Of a stretch of DNA of 64,000 nt, positions 39,504-47,557 are shown in pieces. The position numbers and the translations under genes were made by a program. Numbering within the stretch: the stretch's first letter is position 1; each line of letters starts with the position of its first letter. Source of the stretch: ELB16-189 sp018266435 (GTDB lineage Bacteria; Bacteroidota; Bacteroidia; Cytophagales; Cyclobacteriaceae); contig CP126125.1 of NCBI GenBank assembly GCA_030123525.1, positions 1,116,001 through 1,180,000 on the forward strand. The letters run 5' to 3'. Under the pieces are notes generated by a model. The model was not told the origin of the DNA, ran no database searches, and worked only from the letters and a program-made list of their open reading frames with translations.

Positions 39504-40637
39504 ATGGCTCACTATCGGCAGCCAACTGTAGGAATTCTGGGAGGGGGTCAACTTGGCCGTATGCTTATCCAATCGGGCATGGACTGGAACATTTTTTTTT
39601 CTGTTCTTGATCCTGATCCTCAAGCTCCGTGCCGGTCTATTGCAGAATTCAGAACAGGCCAACTTACCGACTACTCCACTGTTTTAGATTTTGGCAAAAC
39701 ATGCGAACTTATTACGATTGAAATAGAAAATGTAAATGTGGCTGCCCTGAAAGAGCTTGTTCGACTAGGTAAAAAAGTATTTCCCCAGCCAGAAGTTATT
39801 GAGTTGATTCAAGATAAACGAACACAGAAAAAATTTTACCGGGAAACCGGCATCCCTACTGCTGATTTCATGCTGGTAGAAAATGCCGAACAGGTCAGGC
39901 AACAAAAAACATTTTTGCCCGCTGTTAATAAACTGGGAAGAGAGGGATATGATGGGCGCGGTGTGCAAATACTAAAAAACGAATCTGATTTAGTCAAAGC
40001 TTTTGATAGCCCGGGCATATTGGAGAAGCTTGTCAAGTTTGAAAAAGAAATTTCGGTTATCGTAGCACGAAATGAAAGTGGCGAAGTAAAAACTTTTCCG
40101 GCTGTAGAAATGGTCTTTCATCCCGTAGCTAATCTGGTTGAGTATCTTTTTTCTCCCGCTTCAATTTCTGAACAGCTTTCTGCTCAAGCTGAACTTATCG
40201 CAAAAAAGATAATTACCGGACTTAACATGGTAGGGTTGCTTGCTGTCGAAATGTTTGTTACCAAAGATCAACAGTTGTTAGTGAATGAAATCGCACCCCG
40301 GCCTCACAACAGCGGCCACCAAACCATTGAGGGCAACATCACCTCACAATACCAACAACATCTTCGGGCTGTTTTAAATTTGCCATTGGGCGATACCTCA
40401 ACGACTAAACCAAGTGCCATGGTTAACTTGCTGGGTGAGGAGGGGTTTTCAGGTGAAGCCAAGTTTCAAGGCTTACCCGAAGTATTAGAATTGAACGGAA
40501 CCTATGTTCATCTCTACGGAAAAAAACTGACCAAGCCTTTTCGTAAAATGGGACACGTAACTGTTGTTGACAGTGACCCTCAAAGTTTGATAAAAAAGGT
40601 GAACTTTGTAAAACAAACACTGAAGATCATCGCCTAA
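39504..40637 (+). CDS. purK: 5-(carboxyamino)imidazole ribonucleotide synthase
   Basis: ATP-grasp enzyme that converts AIR and bicarbonate to N5-CAIR in purine synthesis. The 377-residue protein has the N-terminal GILGGGQLGRMLIQSG (about 9-24), the ATP-grasp region NKLGREGYDGRGVQ (about 143-156), FEKEISVIVARNESGE, and the metal-binding NEIAPRPHNSGHQTIEG (about 254-270). All are standard PurK motifs. It starts three bases after the TerB gene and is followed after 14 bases by purE, its pathway partner. Confidence 0.96.
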   Translation: MAHYRQPTVGILGGGQLGRMLIQSGMDWNIFFSVLDPDPQAPCRSIAEFRTGQLTDYSTVLDFGKTCELITIEIENVNVAALKELVRLGKKVFPQPEVIELIQDKRTQKKFYRETGIPTADFMLVENAEQVRQQKTFLPAVNKLGREGYDGRGVQILKNESDLVKAFDSPGILEKLVKFEKEISVIVARNESGEVKTFPAVEMVFHPVANLVEYLFSPASISEQLSAQAELIAKKIITGLNMVGLLAVEMFVTKDQQLLVNEIAPRPHNSGHQTIEGNITSQYQQHLRAVLNLPLGDTSTTKPSAMVNLLGEEGFSGEAKFQGLPEVLELNGTYVHLYGKKLTKPFRKMGHVTVVDSDPQSLIKKVNFVKQTLKIIA

Positions 40638-40651
40638 CTAAACTGAACATC

Positions 40652-41155
40652 ATGCAAAAACCACTTGTTGGAATTATCATGGGCAGCCAATCAGATTTAA
40701 AAGTAATGCGCGAGGCAGCTGTGTTTTTAGAAGAGATGAAAATACCTTTTGAGTTAACTGTGGTGTCTGCCCATCGCACGCCCAAGCGCATGATGGATTA
40801 TGCTACCTCAGCCCAGAGCCGGGGGCTTAAAGTAATCATAGCTGGTGCTGGCGGTGCCGCGCACTTGCCGGGCATGGTAGCTTCACTCACTTCGTTACCC
40901 GTAATTGGTGTACCCATTAAATCGTCCAATTCCATTGATGGATGGGACTCTGTCCTTTCTATTTTGCAAATGCCCTCGGGCGTACCGGTGGCCACCGTAG
41001 CTCTGGATGGAGGCAAAAATGCAGGTATATTGGCTACGCAAATATTAGCCACACACAATAAATTGACAGCCAGAAAACTGAAACATTTTAAAACTTCGCT
41101 CCAAAAAATAGTTGATAAATCCATTCGTGAAATTGAAAAAAAGGGGTGGAAGTGA
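40652..41155 (+). CDS. purE: 5-(carboxyamino)imidazole ribonucleotide mutase
   Basis: Class I PurE, which rearranges N5-CAIR made by PurK to CAIR. The 167-residue protein has GIIMGSQSDLKVM (about 7-19), the catalytic SAHRTPKRM (about 42-50) and AGAGGAAHLPGM (about 71-82), plus GVPIKSSNSIDGWDSVLSI. It forms octamers in the family. The presence of PurK next to it confirms the two-step class I route. It is 14 bases after purK and probably closes the TerB-purK-purE unit; the next gene begins after 67 bases. Confidence 0.96.
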   Translation: MQKPLVGIIMGSQSDLKVMREAAVFLEEMKIPFELTVVSAHRTPKRMMDYATSAQSRGLKVIIAGAGGAAHLPGMVASLTSLPVIGVPIKSSNSIDGWDSVLSILQMPSGVPVATVALDGGKNAGILATQILATHNKLTARKLKHFKTSLQKIVDKSIREIEKKGWK

Positions 41156-41222
41156 AGTAACTAACGATGGACACATCAATTCTTTAAAATATTTTTTATA
41201 ACTTCTCCTCCATTTTAATCAA

Positions 41223-42491
41223 ATGAAGCCTGCAGAAAAAGGATGGTTGAAAGATTATCTTGAGTTTAGAAGGGAACTATTAAAGGATCTGCCTTCCGGT
41301 AGAAAAAAATCCGCACACCCTGAACAATCGCTATACCATGTCTTGCAGCCTACCGGGCTAATGTATGGTCAACCTGTTGCTGCGCCATCTCTTGGAAGCT
41401 CAGACGCATGGGCTGCCAAAGATCAGATGAAAATCCTTTTAGCCGAAAGCCTTATCAGCAGTTCCTTATTATTTCACGATAAGCCCATTAAAACTCCGGA
41501 TGAGCTGACGGGGGTAATCATGAAAACACTGGAAAACATCGGCAATTTCTACAATCATGTTTTTCCTGAGTTGGCAACACCTGCTAAAACATTGTTCGGA
41601 AGAAAAAAAACTCCGCTTGAATTAGTTGAAAAAATTCTGGACAAACGCATCGAATACTCTATTGAACAGAAGTCCAATTTTTGGGTACACTTTTTTCATA
41701 ACAGTTTGCTTTTTCTCGACATCTTTATTTTTGGTCAATGGATTCACACCAATGCCGACCGTATTGTTGCTGATTTCTTTAAATACGAGAGAGAAGAGTT
41801 ACGCTTCTCTGTGGTGAAGATAATGGCAGCCGCAGCTCATGCTAATTCTGTCATTGAGCCCGAAGAAAGAAAACTGCTTGAATTTTTCTTACAAACTGCC
41901 GGGCTCAATTCCGAACGCAGGAAAGAAGCCGTGGCCATTTTCGAATCAGGAATTAGCCTGGAAGAAATTAATCTTCCTACCAACAACTCGTGGATTTTAA
42001 AAAAATATTTTCTTGAAGTTGCCATCCTTACCATTTGGTCTGATAAGCGGGTGGAAACTCAAGAGCTCAATTTTTTAAAAAGTCTTTGTGAGTATATGGG
42101 CTTTAACGATGACGATTTAGAAAGCAGCATGATCGCCATTGAGGGATTTGTGTTAGAGCACTGGAGTGATTTAGACTATCTCCAAAGCAAAAAAGACTAC
42201 CACCAGGTAAGTGAGCAATTTATCAAACGATTGTCTCGCATAACTGATAATAACAAAAGCCGGCTTGTCAAAGAAGTGCAGGATAGCCGGGAGTTAATGG
42301 CTCTATTGCAAAAATCAAAAGGAAAAGAACTGAACAATGAAGAGAAAGAGCACATGCAAAAACTGCTGATCACCATTCTCAAAACCATTCCTACTTTCGT
42401 CATTATCTCACTTCCTCAGCGGTTTCTCACCTTGCCAATGCTATTAAAAATATTGCCAAACAATTTTTTTAATGAAGTGAACGTAAAATAG
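41223..42491 (+). CDS. LETM1-related TerB-domain protein
   Basis: A 422-residue protein. The central part (about 175-320) is a TerB-like helical domain with acidic motifs AAAHANSVIEPEERKLLEFF and IWSDKRVETQELNFLKSL (about 269-286). The C-terminal ~45 residues, ending TFVIISLPQRFLTLPMLLKILPNNFF, resemble the LETM1 ribosome-binding/membrane core. This combination is found in the Bacteroidota family called LETM1-related biofilm-associated protein. LETM1 itself is a mitochondrial cation/proton exchange factor; transport by this protein is only inference. It lies between purE and the convergent TerC/Alx family gene. Confidence 0.8.
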   Translation: MKPAEKGWLKDYLEFRRELLKDLPSGRKKSAHPEQSLYHVLQPTGLMYGQPVAAPSLGSSDAWAAKDQMKILLAESLISSSLLFHDKPIKTPDELTGVIMKTLENIGNFYNHVFPELATPAKTLFGRKKTPLELVEKILDKRIEYSIEQKSNFWVHFFHNSLLFLDIFIFGQWIHTNADRIVADFFKYEREELRFSVVKIMAAAAHANSVIEPEERKLLEFFLQTAGLNSERRKEAVAIFESGISLEEINLPTNNSWILKKYFLEVAILTIWSDKRVETQELNFLKSLCEYMGFNDDDLESSMIAIEGFVLEHWSDLDYLQSKKDYHQVSEQFIKRLSRITDNNKSRLVKEVQDSRELMALLQKSKGKELNNEEKEHMQKLLITILKTIPTFVIISLPQRFLTLPMLLKILPNNFFNEVNVK

Positions 42492-42494
42492 CAC

Positions 42495-43490
42495 TTACTC
42501 AGGAAGGCCTTGATCCGACTTACGCGGCACCAATACTGAAAAGATAATTGATAACGTTAGGGTTACAATAATCACAACAAATGAAAGCATTGGGGGGATC
42601 TCGTACGATATCATTTCCAATAACATCTTGGCACCGATAAAAAACAAAATGATCGAAAGTCCTTTTTGCAACAGGTAAAACTTATCGATAATGCCCGCCA
42701 GTAAGAAGAACATGGCTCGCAGGCCCATCACGGCAAAAATATTAGATGTATAAATGACAAATTCATTTTGGGTGATGGCAAATGCCGCAGGTATTGAATC
42801 AACAGCAAAAAGTAAATCGGTGGTTTCCACTAAAATGGCTACTAAAAAAAGTGGGGTAAACATGAGCTTACCGGCTTGGGTAACTAAAAACTGTCCACCC
42901 ATCTCATCTTTTGTAATAGGCAAATATTTCCGACACAACCGGAGAATGGGATTTTTTTCGGGGTCAATTTTTTCATCGCTGTCTTCAAAATAAATTTTGA
43001 TACCTGAATAGATCAGGAATAAACCAAACATATATAGTATCCAATGAAACTGGGCTATTAGTAATGCTCCAACAAAAATAAATACGGCCCTGAATACAAC
43101 AGCCCCCAAAATCCCCCAAAAAAGGATTTTGTGGTAGTACTCTTCTTTAACTGAAAAGTATTTTAGAATGAGCAGGATAACAAAAATATTATCTACCGAC
43201 AGCGCATACTCCGTCAGGTAAGCTGAAAAATATTCGATGGATGTATCAAAGCTTGATGTCTTGCCATCCTTATCAAAGTAATAGATCAGATACCCAAAAA
43301 TAGAACTGATAATTACCCAAAATACAGACTGCAGCAATGCTGATTGGGTCGAAATTTTATGGGCTTTGCGGTTTAAAAAACCCAGGTCTATAACCAAGAA
43401 AACTATAATAACAAGTCCAAAAACCCCAAAGAGTACAGTTTCTATCGTACTGTTATCTCTAAACAATGAAAAAAGGAAGAGTCCTTTCAA
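42495..43490 (-). CDS. TerC/Alx family metal homeostasis membrane protein
   Basis: A 331-residue inner-membrane protein with about nine helices. It carries the paired acidic motifs of the family, TEYALSVDNIFVILLIL (about 92-108) and VETTDLLFAVDSIPAAFAI (about 221-239), which line a putative metal path. Family members such as E. coli Alx and MeeY-type proteins export manganese; older annotation calls them tellurium-resistance TerC. Start is TTG 43490 (then KGLFLF); no ATG gives a full first helix. It converges on the LETM1-related TerB gene with three bases between stops. Confidence 0.9.
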   Translation of the reverse strand: MKGLFLFSLFRDNSTIETVLFGVFGLVIIVFLVIDLGFLNRKAHKISTQSALLQSVFWVIISSIFGYLIYYFDKDGKTSSFDTSIEYFSAYLTEYALSVDNIFVILLILKYFSVKEEYYHKILFWGILGAVVFRAVFIFVGALLIAQFHWILYMFGLFLIYSGIKIYFEDSDEKIDPEKNPILRLCRKYLPITKDEMGGQFLVTQAGKLMFTPLFLVAILVETTDLLFAVDSIPAAFAITQNEFVIYTSNIFAVMGLRAMFFLLAGIIDKFYLLQKGLSIILFFIGAKMLLEMISYEIPPMLSFVVIIVTLTLSIIFSVLVPRKSDQGLPE

Positions 43491-43697
43491 TGGAGGTGGG
43501 TCAAGGGTGTGTGAAATTGTCTTTTAAGGAAGCAAATTAGAATCAAAACTACAAATAAATTCTATTTGCCCTACTTTACAAAGTTTTAATACTGTGGCAT
43601 TATTAAAAAGAAACCACTTTTTTTAATTGGCTTTAATCCAATCGTATCCAATCGGTCAAAAAAAAACGAATTTTTAAAAAAATGTAAGATGGGGTGG

Positions 43698-44327
43698 TTA
43701 TTGCTCTTTGTCCAGCATCCATCCTGTCAGGCTATATCGCTCACGGTTAGCCGGCAATACTTCATGCTCCAGCATATCGCTGCGAAAACAAATTAATCTT
43801 CCGGCCATCGGAAAAAAGTCTTTGGGTCCTTCTTTAAAATAAATCCTAAGCTGTCCTCCGTTTTCTTCTTTCCAATTTTCATTCAGGTAGCAAATTACGG
43901 TAAGCTTGCGGTGATCGTCTTTTTTAAATTGATCCAAATGCCGTTTGTAAAAACTGCCTATGGGGTAAATTGTTTGATGGATTTCGGCATCTTTCAGGCT
44001 GAGAAAAAGCGATCGGTTTAAATATGTCCTTAGCGCGTCCGCTCGGTTTAAATAGATTTGCAAAGCTGGTTGGGCTGTGGTTTTATCAATCCATTGAATA
44101 TAGTCTCCTCGTATGCCCTCGTTGATCTGTTTGTCTTGTAGTTTTCCTATGCCGGCTTTTTTAAAGCGTAACAATCCCGTTCTAAAATCGTCAAGCGAAG
44201 TAATGGCATTGGCTTCACTGGCAGATATAAAATTATCTGTTACTGAAAACCCGGTATCTGCCAATCCATCGGCTATTGCTGCAAACTGCATATCAATTTT
44301 TTCTTCCACACTCAAATGTAAGATCAT
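43698..44327 (-). CDS. 2OG-Fe(II) oxygenase, prolyl 4-hydroxylase type
   Basis: A 209-residue non-heme iron dioxygenase of the P4Hc type. The iron ligands are in YKRHLDQFKKDDHRKLT (HxD, about 131-133) and the distal His in LEHEVLPANRERYSLTGW (about 190). The Arg of the same stretch should bind 2-oxoglutarate. ENGGQLRIYF and ICFRSDMLEH are typical core strands. The substrate is unknown: prolyl, other protein residues, or a small molecule. Start is uncertain: ATG 44327 gives MILHLSVEEK, while an internal ATG at 44291 would leave more room for the divergent LEA2 promoter. Confidence 0.88.
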   Translation of the reverse strand: MILHLSVEEKIDMQFAAIADGLADTGFSVTDNFISASEANAITSLDDFRTGLLRFKKAGIGKLQDKQINEGIRGDYIQWIDKTTAQPALQIYLNRADALRTYLNRSLFLSLKDAEIHQTIYPIGSFYKRHLDQFKKDDHRKLTVICYLNENWKEENGGQLRIYFKEGPKDFFPMAGRLICFRSDMLEHEVLPANRERYSLTGWMLDKEQ

Positions 44328-44331
44328 CTGT

Positions 44332-44339
44332 TAATTTTG
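44332..44339 (+). promoter_or_regulatory. -7 promoter element of the LEA2 lipoprotein gene
   Basis: TAATTTTG matches TAnnTTTG and ends six bases before the ATG at 44346, predicting a leaderless or near-leaderless transcript. It overlaps the region upstream of the divergent oxygenase gene. Confidence 0.4.
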
Positions 44340-44345
44340 CGAACG

Positions 44346-44798
44346 ATGAAAAAAGTCATTTCTCTCTTTTTTACTTTATGTGCACTCCTGAGCGGTTGTG
44401 TGCCCAAAGAACAAGTAATTTTCAAAAATGTAAAAAACATTAGTGTAGACATTTCGGCTGCAGGCAAACCCATGCTAAAAGCCGATGCCTTGTTTTTTAA
44501 CCCGAACCGCACCCAAATGAAACTCAAAGAAGTAAACATATCAGTATGGGTGGACGGCACAAAATCTGCCGAAGCCAAACAAAATCTAGATATAAACATT
44601 CCTGCTCAATCTGATTTTTCTGTTCCCATCAATGTGCAACTTGTATTGAAAGAAGAGAATTTATTGAATACCGTTCTGGGTTTTTTTGGCGGTAAAAAGT
44701 ACGAGCTCTTGTTCAAGGGGTATATCCGGGTTCGCGTACATGGTCTGACCATCAAAGTTCCTGTTTCTCAAATGCAACAAATACAACTGAATCATTAG
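44346..44798 (+). CDS. LEA type 2 family lipoprotein
   Basis: A 150-residue exported lipoprotein. A short signal peptide ends in the lipobox LLSGC (Cys about 18), and the rest is a single LEA_2/WHy-type beta-sandwich (about 25-148; KADALFFNPNRTQMKLKEVN and IPAQSDFSVPINVQL). LEA2 domains in bacteria are of unknown role and probably bind or protect partners in the envelope. ATG 44346 is chosen because it gives the basic MKK start of the signal peptide. The histidine kinase gene follows by six bases on the same strand, suggesting a shared transcript. Confidence 0.87.
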   Translation: MKKVISLFFTLCALLSGCVPKEQVIFKNVKNISVDISAAGKPMLKADALFFNPNRTQMKLKEVNISVWVDGTKSAEAKQNLDINIPAQSDFSVPINVQLVLKEENLLNTVLGFFGGKKYELLFKGYIRVRVHGLTIKVPVSQMQQIQLNH

Positions 44799-44804
44799 TT
44801 CAAT

Positions 44805-45659
44805 ATGTTAGTGGGTTCCATTATTGGTTTTGCATTTGCCCTGGTGGTGTTTCTTCTTTCGCGTGCTTTTCTGAAAACCAACCAACAATCCAAATTGATG
44901 AAAATACAGGGTCAGGAAATTGAAAAGCACTTGCTGGAATTACAAGAGCAAAACGAGGCTTTGTTGAAGTCAAACCATGAGAAACTACAACTGATCAGCT
45001 TGGTTTCGCATGACCTAAAGGGGCCGTTCAACCGAATTTTTGCACTCATTCAGTTGCTTCATCTCAGCACCGGAAATCTTTCAGATGAACAAAAAGAGTA
45101 TTTGGGAAAAATCCATCAAATCGCTGCCGATGGGCTAAGCATGGTGCGCAACTTGCTTGATAACCGCAGGATTGAAGATACCGGAATTGAACTCCATCCG
45201 GCTGAAGTTGATTTGTCTGTCTTGGTTTCATCGTTAGTAAAAAATTACCGAACCATTGCTGAAAAAAAAAACATACGCATCGAATGGGAGCCCATGACCC
45301 AACTGATAGTGTGGGTTGACAAACTATACCTGAACCGGGTCATTGAAAACCTTTTGTCAAATGCCATAAAATTTTCACGCGATTATACAGTGATCTCCAT
45401 CCGTCTTTTTGCAAAGCCTGACTGCATTGAATTATCTGTTGAAGATCAGGGGCCAGGAATCAGCCCCGAAGATCAAGCCAAACTATTTTTACGATTTCAA
45501 CGATTAACTGCAAGGCCCACCGGTGGTGAAAGTTCTTCAGGACTTGGTCTGTTCATTGTAAAGTCAATCCTCAACAAAATGAACGGGCAGATCATTTGCG
45601 AAAGCGAGCTTGGACAGGGTACTAAGTTTATCATTCGATTACCCAAAAAAATTAATTGA
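44805..45659 (+). CDS. Membrane-anchored sensor histidine kinase
   Basis: A 284-residue kinase with a single N-terminal helix (about 1-21) and a coiled-coil linker (about 30-62), but no periplasmic sensor domain. The HisKA box is ISLVSHDLKGPFNRIF (His about 69). The HATPase core has the N-box NRVIENLLSNAIKFS (about 181-195), G1 DQGPGIS and G2 SGLGLFIVKSIL. The short sensor part suggests that signal comes through the membrane, the linker or a partner, possibly the LEA2 lipoprotein encoded just upstream. It ends overlapping, tail to tail by eight bases, a single-domain response regulator. Confidence 0.92.
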   Translation: MLVGSIIGFAFALVVFLLSRAFLKTNQQSKLMKIQGQEIEKHLLELQEQNEALLKSNHEKLQLISLVSHDLKGPFNRIFALIQLLHLSTGNLSDEQKEYLGKIHQIAADGLSMVRNLLDNRRIEDTGIELHPAEVDLSVLVSSLVKNYRTIAEKKNIRIEWEPMTQLIVWVDKLYLNRVIENLLSNAIKFSRDYTVISIRLFAKPDCIELSVEDQGPGISPEDQAKLFLRFQRLTARPTGGESSSGLGLFIVKSILNKMNGQIICESELGQGTKFIIRLPKKIN

Positions 45660-46032
45660 ACAGCAGGTAGTCTTCATCTTTACCTGAAAGGATGGCATTA
45701 AGCGATTCAATTACATTTTCATCTTTAATCACATAATCACGCACCCCTTTTTGAATGAAGCTTAAGACCATGTTGCCGTCATCGAGGGCGCTCAGCATCA
45801 CAATCTTATTTTGGTCAGTGACCCTCGATTTAATTTTCTCATAAAATTCAATGCCCGACATTCCGGGAAGTTTATAGTCTATGATCAATACATCCGGTAA
45901 TTTGCCGTTGATCGCATTACAGGCCTCTTCTGCCGAAGCAAACGAATGAATCGTGTAGTCGGTGTTTTGACTCAACGACTTTCGAATAAATTCGGAATAG
46001 ATTTGATCGTCTTCTATTAAGAAAATAGTCAT
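45652..46032 (-). CDS. Single-domain response regulator
   Basis: A 126-residue stand-alone receiver domain with no DNA-binding or enzymatic output. It has the acidic pocket IEDDQIYSEF (about 6-15), the phospho-acceptor aspartate in DVLIIDYKLPGMSG (about Asp51), the switch position in MLSALDD (about 79-85) and the conserved lysine in YVIKDE (about 104). It faces the histidine kinase gene with an eight-base overlap of the two ends, so they form a likely two-component pair transcribed from opposite strands. Output must be through protein-protein interaction or a phosphorelay. Confidence 0.92.
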   Translation of the reverse strand: MTIFLIEDDQIYSEFIRKSLSQNTDYTIHSFASAEEACNAINGKLPDVLIIDYKLPGMSGIEFYEKIKSRVTDQNKIVMLSALDDGNMVLSFIQKGVRDYVIKDENVIESLNAILSGKDEDYLLFN

Positions 46033-46227
46033 GGCCTAAAGTATCGTTTTACAAATATAACAAGCTTCGCATTTTAAAAAATAAACACTCCTGCTCGTAA
46101 ATTTTTAATAATGAATGCCATTTTTTTAACCTACTTTTCACACAAAAATCATACTCTGTCTCCAAAGGATTAAACTTTTTTCTGTGGTGAGAATCCAACA
46201 AATTTTTTCAAAACAATTATTTCTCAT

Positions 46228-47418
46228 TTGACCAAGCTATTTTTTTTATTTTTTATGCTTTGCTTTTCGCTGTCCGTTTTTTCACAGGCTGACAGCGCTT
46301 ATTATTCAACACAAGAAGACCTGGTTGACCTTGCCGAAAGAGTTTTCAAAAAAAGCCTGGGCAATCGCAACAAAGAAAAAAAAGCAGGTAAACTCTATTT
46401 CTCTGGCGCACCCTCTTTAGGATATTCTTTAACCAGCGGGTGGTCAGCAGTGGTAGCGGCTAATGGTGCCTTTTACACCTGGGATGGAAATGATGCCAAA
46501 ATATCAAATATATACTCAGATGCTGTTTATACGCAGAACCAGCAGTTCATTGCACACATTCAAAGCAACATCTGGACCTCTCAAAATAAATTTAACGTCA
46601 TTACCGATTGGCGTTATTATGCCTACCCTCAAAAAACTTTTGGGTTAGGCGGAAATACAGACTTAAATAATTATGCCGACCAAACATACAATTACCTCAG
46701 GTTGTACCAATCTATATTAAAAAGCATTCGTCCTAATTTTTATGCCGGGGTGGGCTACGGATTAGATTATCATTACAACACGGACGAAACAGCGGGCGAC
46801 TCAGCCGTTATTTCAACCACTCTGCAATACGGGCTCACAAGAAATTCCATGTCATCGGGCATAAATGCCATGCTGCTTTACGATAACCGAATAAACTCCA
46901 TTAACCCTACTAAAGGAATTTATGCCAGTGCCACTTTTCGTCAAAACCTGACTTTTCTGGGCAGCAACAGTAACTGGCAATCGCTCATTGTTGACCTTCG
47001 GCACTATATACCTTTTCCACGTAACAGTGAAAATGTAATAGCCCTCTGGAGTTATAACTGGCTTACCCTCAACGGCACACCACCTTACCTGGATTTACCC
47101 AGCACCGGTTGGGATCCTTATGGAAACGTTGGTCGCGGATATATTCAAGGACGATTTCGCGGCAAAAATTTGATTTATCTAGAAACAGAATACCGTTTCA
47201 AAATTTTAAAAAATGGATTAGTTGGCGGTGTTGTTTTTGCTAATGCACAAAGTGTTTCAGATTGGCCATCTAATTCATTTAAAACCATAGCCCCGGCTGC
47301 AGGATTCGGCATCCGGCTAAAGTTCAATAAATATTCGCGCACTAATGTGGCTATTGATTACGGATTTGGTCAACAGGGCTCACAGGGTATTTTTGTAAAC
47401 CTGGGCGAAGTTTTTTGA
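46228..47418 (+). CDS. Omp85/BamA-like outer-membrane barrel protein
   Basis: A 396-residue outer-membrane protein. The signal peptide (about 1-21, SLSVFSQ) is followed by a short N-terminal helix and a ~350-residue barrel. The Omp85 loop motif is visible as GRGYIQGRFRGKNLIYLETEYR (split over about 309-330), which is the conserved xRGx motif plus the E-x-R strand. No POTRA domain fits before the barrel, so this is a POTRA-less Omp85 relative, a group with unknown cargo. The start is TTG 46228, giving MTKLFFLFF; a downstream ATG at 46255 would shorten the signal peptide. Confidence 0.82.
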   Translation: MTKLFFLFFMLCFSLSVFSQADSAYYSTQEDLVDLAERVFKKSLGNRNKEKKAGKLYFSGAPSLGYSLTSGWSAVVAANGAFYTWDGNDAKISNIYSDAVYTQNQQFIAHIQSNIWTSQNKFNVITDWRYYAYPQKTFGLGGNTDLNNYADQTYNYLRLYQSILKSIRPNFYAGVGYGLDYHYNTDETAGDSAVISTTLQYGLTRNSMSSGINAMLLYDNRINSINPTKGIYASATFRQNLTFLGSNSNWQSLIVDLRHYIPFPRNSENVIALWSYNWLTLNGTPPYLDLPSTGWDPYGNVGRGYIQGRFRGKNLIYLETEYRFKILKNGLVGGVVFANAQSVSDWPSNSFKTIAPAAGFGIRLKFNKYSRTNVAIDYGFGQQGSQGIFVNLGEVF

Positions 47419-47557
47419 TTTGAGCATGTAATGACGATGTACTAAATGATGGTTATTCATAAAAAATATTTCCGGAAAAGTTATTAAGTTGCCTGTCGGC
47501 TTTTTGCGTAATCCTTGAAAAACGGATTTTCAAGCATCGCTGAGGCCTTAATAGGTA

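Noticed and set aside
39117..43490. A tellurite-resistance ter operon.
   Set aside because: Only TerB-like and TerC/Alx-like proteins are present; TerD, TerZ and TerA are missing and purK-purE intervene. TerC/Alx proteins alone are better explained by manganese homeostasis.
43491..43697. Repeats ATCCAATCG (two copies) in the gap before the TerC-type gene as an operator.
   Set aside because: Copies are short, tandem and AT-rich with no symmetric arms; no supporting evidence for binding.
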